In this document: positions 57,113-64,000 of the stretch, piece after piece
Layout: each line of letters starts with the position of its first letter
Position numbering within the stretch: the stretch's first letter is position 1
Origin: Aurantimonas sp. Leaf443
GTDB taxonomy: Bacteria > Pseudomonadota > Alphaproteobacteria > Rhizobiales > Rhizobiaceae
Direction of reading: 5' to 3'
Assembly: GCF_001425575.1 (NCBI RefSeq)
Contig: NZ_LMRD01000006.1
Span: 383,977 to 447,976, forward strand
Length of the DNA stretch: 64,000 bases
Notes under the pieces: generated by a model
What the model was told of the DNA's origin: nothing
Databases searched by the model: none
What the model saw: the letters and a program-made list of their open reading frames with translations, nothing else
Program-made: the position numbers and the translations under genes

Positions 57113-57801
57113 GCCGCCCGGGACGCAAGCCTCGTTTCGAATTCGATCGCGCGCCGGATCGCCGCAACCGGCACCAGCCAGAGTCGTGCCGCCTGCTCGG
57201 CGCCGCCCTCCGCCTCGGCGGCCGCCGCCAGGACCGCGGTCGGAATGCCGCTGTCCGCTTCGATGGGCTGTCCGAAGGAGCGCGTGGGATCGACGAGGAT
57301 GCCTGCCTGCCGGCGTCTCGGCCACCATCGCACGGGCACGTCGGCGTCGAATTCGGTGTCGCGCAGGCTCTGCTTCAGAATTTCCTGGAACGCGAACTGC
57401 CGTTTCAGGAGGTCGAGAAGCACGACGTCGCCGGTCTCGTTTGCGATCTCGAGAAAGATCGCCTTTCCATCGGTTCGGAATGCACGACTGGACAGTGGAT
57501 GACTGCCGATATCGAGACGCCGCGCCTCGTCGATCGCCTTGCGCACGGCGACGGGACTGACTCCTTCCCCGATGATGGCCGCGGCGGCGCGCAGCTCCAT
57601 CAGATCGCGAAAGCCCAGATAAAGGCCCTCTTCGGGGATCGAGACCTGAGGTGTCCAAAGGGGATCGTAGTGTTTCGCGCCGATGTCGTGACCGCGCAGC
57701 CATCGGATGATCTTGCGACCGGAGATACCCGTCAGGCGCGCCGATTCGGCGGCCGTGTAGAGGCCTATGCCGAGAAGAGGATTGGGCGTCGGTGCGTTCA
57801 A
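57109..57801 (-). CDS. DUF433-type / MerR-like antitoxin
   Basis: A 230-residue DNA-binding protein that forms a module with the PIN-like toxin. The N-terminus has GIGLYTAAESARLTGISGRK, a MerR-like winged-helix start, followed by a linker with YDPLWTPQVSIPEEGLYLGF and a DUF433-like region (AIIGEGVSPVAVRKAIDEA). The C-terminus is Ala/Arg-rich. No ATG is in a good place; I chose TTG 57801. The stop overlaps the toxin start. The antitoxin probably represses its own promoter, which would lie in the 85 bases before the MoxR stop or within the end of the MoxR gene. Confidence 0.75.
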   Translation of the reverse strand: MNAPTPNPLLGIGLYTAAESARLTGISGRKIIRWLRGHDIGAKHYDPLWTPQVSIPEEGLYLGFRDLMELRAAAAIIGEGVSPVAVRKAIDEARRLDIGSHPLSSRAFRTDGKAIFLEIANETGDVVLLDLLKRQFAFQEILKQSLRDTEFDADVPVRWWPRRRQAGILVDPTRSFGQPIEADSGIPTAVLAAAAEAEGGAEQAARLWLVPVAAIRRAIEFETRLASRAA

Positions 57802-57886
57802 GGCGGGCGATGTCCTCGTTTGGTCCAGTCTACCACAGTTCACCGGGACGCCATGCGAGTTGAGATGCGCCGGCCCTGCGCAAGTC

Positions 57887-58726
57887 CTACCCCTGCCGCC
57901 GCGCCAGAAAGGCCAGGCGTTCGAAGAGGTGGACGTCCTGCTCGTTCTTGAGAAGGGCGCCGTGGAGCTTGGGGAGGGCCTTGGTGGGGCTCTCGCGCAG
58001 GTCCTGCGCCTCGATGTCCTCGGCCACGAGGAGGCGGATCCAGTCGAGGGCTTCGGAGGTGGAGGGGCGCTTCTTGAGGCCGGGCTGCTCACGGATCTCG
58101 TAGAACTGCGTGAGGGCGGCGCGCAGGAGGTCCCGCTTGATGCCGGGATGGTGGATCTCGACGATGCGGGCCAGCGTCTCCGGGTCGGGGAACTGGATGT
58201 AGTGGAAGAAGCAGCGACGCAGGAAGGCGTCGGGCAGCTCCTTCTCGTTGTTGGAGGTGATGACGACGATCGGCCGGTGGACGGCGCGCACGGTCTCGCC
58301 CGTTTCGTAGACGTCGAACTCCATGCGGTCGAGCTCCTGCAGGAGGTCGTTCGGGAACTCGATGTCGGCCTTGTCGATCTCGTCGATGAGGAGGATGACG
58401 CGCTCGGGCGCGGCGAAGGCCTCCCAGAGCTTGCCGCGGCGGATGTAGTTGGCGATGTCCTGGACGCGCGGATCACCCAGCTGGCTGTCGCGGAGGCGCG
58501 AGACGGCGTCGTATTCGTAGAGCCCCTGCGCGGCGCGCGTGGTGGACTTCACCGTCCAGGCGATGAGGCGAAGGCCGAGGGCGGCCGCGATCTCGCGGGC
58601 CAGTTCGGTCTTGCCGGTGCCGGGCTCGCCCTTGACGAGGAGCGGGCGCTGGAGCGCGATCGCGGCATTCACCGAGATGCGCAGGTCCTTGCCGGCGAGA
58701 TAGGTCTGCGTTCCCTGAAACTGCAT
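57887..58726 (-). CDS. MoxR-family AAA+ ATPase
   Basis: A 279-residue AAA+ ATPase with Walker A VKGEPGTGKTEL near 43, Walker B VILLIDEIDKADIEF near 108, sensor 1 IVVITSNNEKELPDAF near 158, and the arginine-containing FLRRCFFHYI. The start block FQGTQTYLAGKDLRISVNA is typical of the group that works with CoxE-like VWA proteins, whose gene lies at 54587-55777. Together they probably mature a metalloenzyme or complex. I chose ATG 58726; the upstream in-frame codon adds 12 residues of poor likeness. Confidence 0.92.
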   Translation of the reverse strand: MQFQGTQTYLAGKDLRISVNAAIALQRPLLVKGEPGTGKTELAREIAAALGLRLIAWTVKSTTRAAQGLYEYDAVSRLRDSQLGDPRVQDIANYIRRGKLWEAFAAPERVILLIDEIDKADIEFPNDLLQELDRMEFDVYETGETVRAVHRPIVVITSNNEKELPDAFLRRCFFHYIQFPDPETLARIVEIHHPGIKRDLLRAALTQFYEIREQPGLKKRPSTSEALDWIRLLVAEDIEAQDLRESPTKALPKLHGALLKNEQDVHLFERLAFLARRQG

Positions 58727-58952
58727 GGGGCGGGCCACTCCTGATCGATCGCGCAGGACCATAGGCCGGGACCGCGCGCGTGCAAGGCGCGGCGGCGCTT
58801 CTTCGCGGCGCGGCGGAGGCCGCCCTTCTCAGCCCGGGGCGCGCTCGCCTCTGCACACCTGTGCGGCGAGGCCGCAGCGCCTATGTCGGCCGGATGCGGC
58901 GGCGCCGGCCGGGCCGCCCGAGACGGAACGCTTCTTCCCTGGATTTCTCGCG

Positions 58953-60152
58953 ATGACCGACACGCCTGCCGCATCGGCCCAGGCCGACCTCGCCGCGCCG
59001 CTCGGCACCGCCCGCACGGTGCTCTTCGCCTTCACCTGCGGGGCGCTCGCCGCCAATCTCTACTATGCGCAGCCGACCATCGCACTGATCGGGCGCGATG
59101 TCGGCCTCTCGGTGACGAGCGAGAGCCTCGTCGTGACGCTGGCGCAGATCGGCTACGCGATCGGCCTCGTGGCGCTGGTGCCGCTCGGCGACGTGGTGGA
59201 GAACCGCGCACTGATCCTCTGGACCATGGCGGCGAACGTCGTGGCGCTGTTCGGCCTCGCCTTCGCGCCCAGCCTCTGGGCGCTGTTCGCGGCCATGCTC
59301 GTCGTCGGCGCCACGTCCTGCGCGGCGCAGATGATCGTGCCCCTGGCGGCCACGCTCGCCCCGCCGCGGGAGCGCGGGCGCGTCGTCGGCAACGTGATGA
59401 CGGGGCTCCTCGGCGGCATTCTCCTGGCGCGGCCGCTCTCCTCCTTCCTCGCCGAGTTCTTCGGATGGCGCGGCATCTTCCTCGTCTCGGCGGCGGCGAT
59501 CACGGCGCTGACGTTCGCCGGCCTCTTCGCGCTGCCGCGGCGCCGGCCGGCGCATGCGGAGCGCTATCTGACGCTCATCGCCTCGCTCGGGCGCCTCTTC
59601 GTCGCCGAGCCGGTGCTGCGGCGGCGCGCGATCCTGCATGCGGCGATGTTCGCCAGCTTCTCGATGTTCTGGACGGGCGTGCCGCTCGTGCTCTTCGCCG
59701 CGCCCTTCGGCTTCTCGCCGAGCGGCGTGGCGCTCTTCGCGCTCGCCGGCGTGCTCGGCGTCTTCGCCGCGCCCGTCGCCGGGCGTCTCGCCGACCGCGG
59801 GCACACGCGGACCGGCACGATCGCCGCGCTGCTCGTCGTGGCGCTCTCCTTCGCGATCGCGCTTCTGGGCTCGGCCTCGCTGGCCGCGCTCCTGGCGGCG
59901 GCGATCCTGGTCGATCTCGGCGTGCAGGCCAATCTCGTCCTGTCGCAGCGCGAGATCTATCAGCTCGACGAGAGGATCCGCAGCCGCCTGAACGCGGCCT
60001 TCATGACGGTCTTCTTCCTGGGCGGCGCGCTCGGCTCGGCGCTGACGAGCCCGGTTCTGGAACAGTTCGGCTGGCGCGGCCTCTGCGCGCTCGGCATCGC
60101 CTTTCCGCTTCTGGCGCTCGCCTATTTCCTGCGCTCCGAGCGGGCGGCCTGA
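58953..60152 (+). CDS. Major facilitator superfamily transporter
   Basis: A 399-residue secondary transporter with twelve hydrophobic spans. The start of span 1 carries FAFTCGALAANLYYAQPTIA, loop 2-3 has IGLVALVPLGDVVENRAL in place of the usual GxxxDRxGRR, and GLLGGILLARPLSSFLAEFF lies in span 5. The sequence pattern resembles the drug/sugar-exporter group, but the substrate is not known. ATG 58953 follows a weak ribosome site. Its 3' end overlaps the convergent transferase gene by 31 bases. Confidence 0.88.
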   Translation: MTDTPAASAQADLAAPLGTARTVLFAFTCGALAANLYYAQPTIALIGRDVGLSVTSESLVVTLAQIGYAIGLVALVPLGDVVENRALILWTMAANVVALFGLAFAPSLWALFAAMLVVGATSCAAQMIVPLAATLAPPRERGRVVGNVMTGLLGGILLARPLSSFLAEFFGWRGIFLVSAAAITALTFAGLFALPRRRPAHAERYLTLIASLGRLFVAEPVLRRRAILHAAMFASFSMFWTGVPLVLFAAPFGFSPSGVALFALAGVLGVFAAPVAGRLADRGHTRTGTIAALLVVALSFAIALLGSASLAALLAAAILVDLGVQANLVLSQREIYQLDERIRSRLNAAFMTVFFLGGALGSALTSPVLEQFGWRGLCALGIAFPLLALAYFLRSERAA

Positions 60153-60820
60153 CGCGTCTCCCAGCGTTCGAGAAAGGCCTCGACGGAGAGGTCGCGCATG
60201 TCGGGCACGGCGTCGAAGAGCTCGTCGGGCGCAAAGTCCCACCAGGCGAGCGCGAGGAGGCGGGCGGCGTGCGCCTCGCCGAGGCGCCGGCGCAGGGGCT
60301 TCGCCGGCACGCCCGCCACGATCGTGTAGGGCGGGACGTTTCGGGTGACGACGGCGTTCGCCCCGATCACCGCGCCGGTGCCGACGGTAACGCCCGGCAT
60401 GACCACCGCGCCATGGCCGATCCAGACATCGTGGCCGATCGTGACGCGCGCCTCGCGCCGCTCCTGCCGGAAGGCGGCGTCGACGGGCCGCCAGCGGAAA
60501 TATTCGTTGGGGCGGTAGCTCACCTTGTGGGTCGTCACCCGGTCGAGCGGATGGGCGAGCGCGTTGAGGCGCACATTGGCGGCGATGGAGCAGAACTTGC
60601 CGATCGTGGCATAGGCGGCTTCGCCGTTGCGCTCGAAATAGCTGAAGTCGCCGACCTCGACCTCGCGCAGGACGGTGCCGCGGCCGATCTCGACATGGCG
60701 GCCGAGCACGGCGTCCTTCACCTGCGCGCTCTGGTGGACGCGCGGCGCGTCGGCGCGGAACCGCAAGGGGCCGGCCATGGCCTCGGCGCGGCGGCGCTCG
60801 TCCTCGTCCTCCTCGCTCAT
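60122..60820 (-). CDS. Hexapeptide-repeat acetyltransferase (TIGR03308-like)
   Basis: A 232-residue acetyltransferase with left-handed beta-helix repeats. Hexapeptide repeats run from about 30 to 60 and from about 123 to 175 (RVTIGHDVWIGHGAVVMPGV and VTVGTGAVIGANAVVTRNVP, ending YTIVAGVPAKPLRRR). The catalytic-type histidine stretch ALAHPLDRVTTHKVSYRPNE near 85-105 fits the group of hexapeptide transferases found with phosphonate operons, although none is here. Acetyl-CoA is the likely donor; the acceptor is unknown. The 3' end overlaps the MFS gene on the other strand by 31 bases. Confidence 0.85.
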   Translation of the reverse strand: MSEEDEDERRRAEAMAGPLRFRADAPRVHQSAQVKDAVLGRHVEIGRGTVLREVEVGDFSYFERNGEAAYATIGKFCSIAANVRLNALAHPLDRVTTHKVSYRPNEYFRWRPVDAAFRQERREARVTIGHDVWIGHGAVVMPGVTVGTGAVIGANAVVTRNVPPYTIVAGVPAKPLRRRLGEAHAARLLALAWWDFAPDELFDAVPDMRDLSVEAFLERWETRQAARSERRK

Positions 60821-60895
60821 GGCGTGTCCCCGTCTCGATCCCGTCCATCCCCGCCGTGACTGGCGAGGACGCGAGCGCGACGCTATACTGGCCTC

Positions 60896-61051
60896 ATGCG
60901 CCGCTCGGCAAACCTCCACCCCGCGATCCTGCCCGCCTGCCTCGCCGCGGCGATCGGCGCCGGCGGCGCCTTCGCCGTCTACGGCTGGGCGAGCCACGGC
61001 GAGGCGCTGTTCCGGGCGCTGGCGGCCTCGCCGCTCGCCTGGTGCCTGTGA
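60896..61051 (+). CDS. 51-residue membrane protein, possibly leaderless
   Basis: A short gene whose product has one hydrophobic span (about 9-30) with basic residues on the N-side and a short amphipathic C-terminus ending WCL. I recognise no family. A CTATACT box lies only six bases before the ATG, which would place transcription start at or near the start codon, so the message may be leaderless. No clear -35 box is seen. The gene precedes the SCO gene on the same strand with a 99-base gap. Confidence 0.55.
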   Translation: MRRSANLHPAILPACLAAAIGAGGAFAVYGWASHGEALFRALAASPLAWCL

Positions 61052-61150
61052 CCCGGCCGGCGGCGGCGACATCGCGGCGCTTGCCCTTGCCGGCCCCGCG
61101 CGGCTAGAGGCAGGCCTCCGGGCGGCATCGCCTCCAGTGCAAGGGTCTCC

Positions 61151-61735
61151 ATGTCGAAGCTGCGCATCATCCTGTGGTCGCTCGTCGGCCTCGTCGCCGG
61201 GGCGGCGCTCGCGGTCGCCATTCTCGTGGGGCGTGGCGGCACGGCGAGCGAGGAGGTCGCCTTCGGCGCGCCCTTCAAGCTCGTCGACCAGAACGGGGCG
61301 CCGGTGACGGAGGCGATCTTCAAGGGGCGGCCCTCGGCCGTCTTCTTCGGCTTCACCCATTGCCCGGACGTGTGCCCGACGACGCTCTTCGAGCTCGCCG
61401 GCCACGAGAAGGCGATGAAGGCCGAGGGCAAGGATCTCAACGTCGTGTTCGTGACCGTCGATCCCGAACGCGACACGCCGGCCGTCATCAAGCCCTATGT
61501 CGAGGCCGTGGCGCCCGACATCACGGCCATCACCGGCGCGCCCGCGGAAGTCGCCGCGATGACGAAGAGCTGGGGCGTCTATTCCAGGAAGGTGGGCGAG
61601 GGCGACGACTACCAGATGGACCACACGGCCACGACCTATCTCATCGACCGCAACGGCGCCTTCGCCGGCACCATCGCCTATGGCGAGAACCCGGACACGG
61701 CGCGGGCCAAGCTCGAAAAGCTGGCCGGCGCATGA
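61151..61735 (+). CDS. SCO-family copper chaperone
   Basis: SCO proteins deliver copper to the CuA site of cytochrome c oxidase in the periplasm. The 194-residue product has one N-terminal span (about 5-28) as anchor, then a thioredoxin-like domain with the copper cysteines FTHCPDVCPTTLFEL near 75, VTVDPERDTPAVI, and the copper histidine in YQMDHTATTYLID near 157. All ligands are present. It overlaps the prmA start by four bases, so the two genes are coupled. Confidence 0.94.
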   Translation: MSKLRIILWSLVGLVAGAALAVAILVGRGGTASEEVAFGAPFKLVDQNGAPVTEAIFKGRPSAVFFGFTHCPDVCPTTLFELAGHEKAMKAEGKDLNVVFVTVDPERDTPAVIKPYVEAVAPDITAITGAPAEVAAMTKSWGVYSRKVGEGDDYQMDHTATTYLIDRNGAFAGTIAYGENPDTARAKLEKLAGA

Positions 61736-62631
61736 GCGGGACGGGCGAGAAGCTGCCGCGGCAAGTCCGCTACTATCTCCTCGCCGGACGCGAGGCGGCC
61801 GAGCGCGCCTATGCGGCGCTCGACGAGGCCTTCTTCGAGACCGAAGGCGCGCCCGTGGCGATGACGGAGATCGACGAGAAGGCGCAGCGCTTCGAGGTCT
61901 CGGCCTATCTCGACACGCCCGAGGGCACGGACCGGCGCGAGGCGTTCGCGCGCGCGGCCGGCATCGCGCTGGAGGAGGCGGTGCGCGAGGATCTCGACGC
62001 GGCCAGGGACTGGATGGCGGACGTGCTCGCCGCGCTGAAGCCGGTGCGGGCCGGACGCTTCCTGGTGCATGGGGCGCACGACGCGGACAAGGTGCGGCCC
62101 GGGGATCTCTCGATCCTCATCGAGGCGGGCCAGGCCTTCGGCACGGGCCATCACGGCACGACCGCCGGATGCCTGGAGATGATCGAGGCGCTGGTGCGCC
62201 GGCGACGGCCGGTGAACGCGCTGGATCTGGGCACGGGCAGCGCTGTTCTGGCGATCGGCCTCGCGCTTCTGGCGCGCGTGCCGGTCCTGGCGACCGACAT
62301 CGATCCCGTGGCAACGAAGGTCGCGGCCGGCAATGCGGCGGCGAACGGCGTCTCGCAGCTGGTGAAGACGGTGACGGCGGCCGGTTTCGACGCGCCGGCG
62401 GTGCGCGGGCGCGCGCCCTACGACTTCATCGTCGCCAACATCCTGGCGGGGCCGCTGATGCGGCTGGCGCCGCAATTCGAGCACCATCTGGCGCCCGGCG
62501 GCGACATCGTCCTCTCGGGCATCCTCGCCACGCAGCGGCGCGCGGTGCTGGCGGCCTTCCGCAATCAGGAGCTCGTCCATCGCGGCACGCTGCAGCGCGG
62601 CGACTGGGTGACGCTGCACCTGTCGCGGTGA
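61732..62631 (+). CDS. prmA: Ribosomal protein L11 methyltransferase PrmA
   Basis: PrmA trimethylates ribosomal protein L11. The 299-residue product has an N-terminal substrate-recognition domain and a C-terminal methyltransferase domain with EAGQAFGTGHHGTTAGCLEM near 132, SAM motif I ALDLGTGSAVLAIGLALLA near 163, ATDIDPVATKVAAGNAAANG near 187, and the NPPY-like catalytic loop DFIVANILAGPLMRLAP near 225. The start overlaps the SCO stop. A terminator follows 35 bases after the stop. Confidence 0.94.
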   Translation: MSGTGEKLPRQVRYYLLAGREAAERAYAALDEAFFETEGAPVAMTEIDEKAQRFEVSAYLDTPEGTDRREAFARAAGIALEEAVREDLDAARDWMADVLAALKPVRAGRFLVHGAHDADKVRPGDLSILIEAGQAFGTGHHGTTAGCLEMIEALVRRRRPVNALDLGTGSAVLAIGLALLARVPVLATDIDPVATKVAAGNAAANGVSQLVKTVTAAGFDAPAVRGRAPYDFIVANILAGPLMRLAPQFEHHLAPGGDIVLSGILATQRRAVLAAFRNQELVHRGTLQRGDWVTLHLSR

Positions 62632-62666
62632 AGCGGAACGGCGCGCGCGCCGGGGTCCGGACATGC

Positions 62667-62697
62667 GAACGCCCGGCCGTTCAGCGACCGGGCGTTC
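62667..62697. terminator. Bidirectional-type terminator hairpin
   Basis: GAACGCCCGG (62667-62676) pairs perfectly with CCGGGCGTTC (62688-62697). It lies between the prmA stop and the stop of the convergent 47-residue gene, so it may serve both. T runs are short on both sides. Confidence 0.65.
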
Positions 62698-62719
62698 CGT
62701 TCATACGTCCGGCGGGCGA

Positions 62720-62863
62720 TCAGTGGCGGCGCGGAGCGCTCGCCTCGAACAGCGACTCGCGGGCGGCGGACAGCGTCTCGCCACGGCCGATGACCGAGTA
62801 GGCGTCTTCGTTGAAGCGGCGGGCGGTGCGCTCGCGACCGCTGATATTTCTCTGCATCGACAT
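62720..62863 (-). CDS. 47-residue basic protein of unknown function
   Basis: A short gene whose product starts MSMQRNISGRERTARRFNED and is rich in Arg, Ser and Glu, without a span or signal; it ends in APRRH. I do not recognise a family. In its favour are a sensible start (AACAGG before the ATG), high-GC codons, a dedicated gap with a terminator on its 3' side, and the alternating hydrophobic pattern of an amphipathic helix (DAYSVIGRGETLSAARESLF). It could be a DNA-associated or stress protein, but this is a guess. Confidence 0.55.
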   Translation of the reverse strand: MSMQRNISGRERTARRFNEDAYSVIGRGETLSAARESLFEASAPRRH

Positions 62864-63145
62864 GCGACTTAAACCTGTTGAACGCCGGTTTACCCGGCTG
62901 GAGGACTGGCAGAAGCTGGCGGACGTCATCGGATCGAACCTCGAACGAATCTTCCTGCCTCCCGTCCATCTCCATATGCGGTGGCGGGCCGCGTTCCGGT
63001 ATGCCCGCCCGCGCATAGGTCCATCCCGGATATTGCATTGCAATATGGGCGGCCCCTTCAGCTTGCCTTAAGCTTTCTGGACATTCACCCTGCGGGGCGC
63101 CGTGCCCCATCCGTCATCCTCCGTCCTTTCACGAGACATTTCAGC

Positions 63146-64000
63146 ATGTTCCAGTCCTTCGACGAGACCGCCGACTTCTCGCAGAGCGCCTCGCGCCTCG
63201 CTCGCCTGCGGGCGGCGCTGACAGACGCCGGGGTGGACGGCTTCCTCGTGCCGCGCGCCGACGAGCATCAGGGCGAGTACATTCCCGACAGTGCCGCGCG
63301 GCTTGCCTGGCTCACCGGCTTCTCCGGCTCGGCCGGCATGGCGGTGGTGCTGAGGGACAGGGCGGCGCTTCTCGTCGACGGGCGCTACACGCTGCAGGTC
63401 CGCTCGCAGATCGACACGGGCGCGGTGGAGCCGGTCTCGACGGTCGAGACCTCGCTGGAGGCCTTCCTCGCGGAAGCGGCGCCGGGCGCTTCGATCGGCT
63501 ACGACCCTTGGCTCCACACGAGCGGCGAGGTGGCGCGGCTGGAGAAGGCGCTGGCGGCGACCGGCGGGCGGCTGGTGGCGCTGGCGCACAACCCCGTCGA
63601 CCGCATCTGGAACGACCGGCCGGCGCCGCCGCAGGGGCGCGCCGCGCTCCACCCGGAAGCCTTGGCGGGCGAGAGCGCCGCGGCCAAGCTGGAGCGCATG
63701 CGCGCGGCGATGGCGAAGGCCGATGTCGCCGCGACCGTGCTCACGGACCCGTCCTCGATCGCCTGGACCTTCAACCTGCGCGGTTCGGACGTGCCGCACA
63801 CGCCGCTGATGCTGGCCTTCGCCATCCTGCCGCGCGAGGGGCGGCCGGTGCTCTTCGTCGACGGCGCCAAGCTCGACGCCGAGACGCGCGCCGCGCTCGC
63901 CCCGCTTGCCGAGATCGAGGCGCCGGACGGGCTGGAGGCGGCGCTGCGCCGACGCGCCAGGGGCGGGCGCATCGGCCTCGACCCGGCGCTCGCGGCAAGG
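63146..64000 (+). CDS. pepP: Xaa-Pro aminopeptidase (aminopeptidase P family), 3' end outside window
   Basis: An M24B metallopeptidase that removes N-terminal residues before proline. The frame is open from ATG 63146 to the end of the window (285 codons), so only the N-terminal creatinase-like domains are present: RLRAALTDAGVDGFLVPRAD, the GFSGSAGMAVVLRDRAALLV core, YDPWLHTSGEVARLE, and NLRGSDVPHTPLMLAFAILP. The metal-binding pita-bread domain is downstream. The long form with two N-terminal domains fits aminopeptidase P of Alphaproteobacteria. Confidence 0.93.
   Translation, partial: MFQSFDETADFSQSASRLARLRAALTDAGVDGFLVPRADEHQGEYIPDSAARLAWLTGFSGSAGMAVVLRDRAALLVDGRYTLQVRSQIDTGAVEPVSTVETSLEAFLAEAAPGASIGYDPWLHTSGEVARLEKALAATGGRLVALAHNPVDRIWNDRPAPPQGRAALHPEALAGESAAAKLERMRAAMAKADVAATVLTDPSSIAWTFNLRGSDVPHTPLMLAFAILPREGRPVLFVDGAKLDAETRAALAPLAEIEAPDGLEAALRRRARGGRIGLDPALAAR

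Noticed and set aside
54587-58726. A carbon-monoxide dehydrogenase maturation cluster, suggested by CoxE-like and MoxR genes
   Set aside because: No CoxL, CoxM or CoxS genes are present in the window; the pair is common without them.
62870-62884. TTAA-N7-GAAC before the 47-residue gene
   Set aside because: The second half-site does not fit the CtrA consensus.

Overview
The window is a GC-rich (roughly 65-70% by eye) alphaproteobacterial chromosome segment, most consistent with Hyphomicrobiales (Rhizobiales). Supporting signs are the flgH-fliL-fliP flagellar order, the murG-murC-murB-ddl-ftsQ-ftsA-ftsZ-lpxC-bamD-recN-ligA order, a HWE-family histidine kinase with a single-domain response regulator, DUF1127-like small genes being absent but many small secreted Ala/Pro-rich proteins being present, a candidate CtrA box, and an RNA with the CCUCCUCCC loop typical of alphaproteobacterial cuckoo (alpha-r14) sRNAs. 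A family such as Aurantimonadaceae is possible, but this is a guess.

Layout. 1-1.9 kb: end of a flagellar operon (flgH, fliL, fliP). 1.9-4.7 kb: a run of small exported proteins or lipoproteins around a TPR-methyltransferase; three of them end in the same motif, TPSxGxVPGQxP. 4.7-6.1 kb: a non-coding stretch followed by an AT-rich insert with one membrane protein; its edge cuts into an antitoxin-like gene. 6.3-10.8 kb: uvrB with long terminal extensions, and an extensin-like/M15-fold envelope protein. 11.0-12.9 kb: a second AT-rich patch carrying a stand-alone OLD-type ATPase/TOPRIM nuclease, a likely defence gene. 13-27 kb: ordinary metabolism and envelope genes (thioesterase, EamA transporter, SodC, Ca2+/H+ antiporter, aminotransferase, GntR regulator, a membrane pair with a ClpP-like protease, lysophospholipase-like hydrolase, RNase T2, EttA), plus a minus-strand sRNA at 19.65-19.78 kb.

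27-31 kb: HWE kinase and receiver pair, a degenerate receiver-like gene, a DedA protein and a MOSC protein. 31-42 kb: the division and cell-wall cluster, in which peptidoglycan precursor synthesis (MurG, MurC, MurB, Ddl), divisome assembly (FtsQ, FtsA, FtsZ), lipid A synthesis (LpxC) and outer-membrane assembly (BamD) lie together; a perfect TTAA-N7-TTAAC box sits before ddl-ftsQ-ftsA. 42-51 kb: an OafA-like acyltransferase and a DUF3597 gene separate bamD from recN, and a FAD monooxygenase separates recN from ligA.

50.8-64 kb: a DEDDh exonuclease fused to a SWIM zinc finger, a YbjN protein, AzlC/AzlD amino-acid exporter, Tim44-like protein, a CoxE-type VWA protein and its MoxR ATPase (separated by PhzF and a PIN-like toxin-antitoxin pair), MFS and hexapeptide transferase genes, SCO, PrmA, a 47-residue protein and the start of an aminopeptidase P. 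No rRNA, tRNA, CRISPR array or transposase was recognised. Many start sites are my choice from ribosome-binding sequences and alignment memory, not from experiment.
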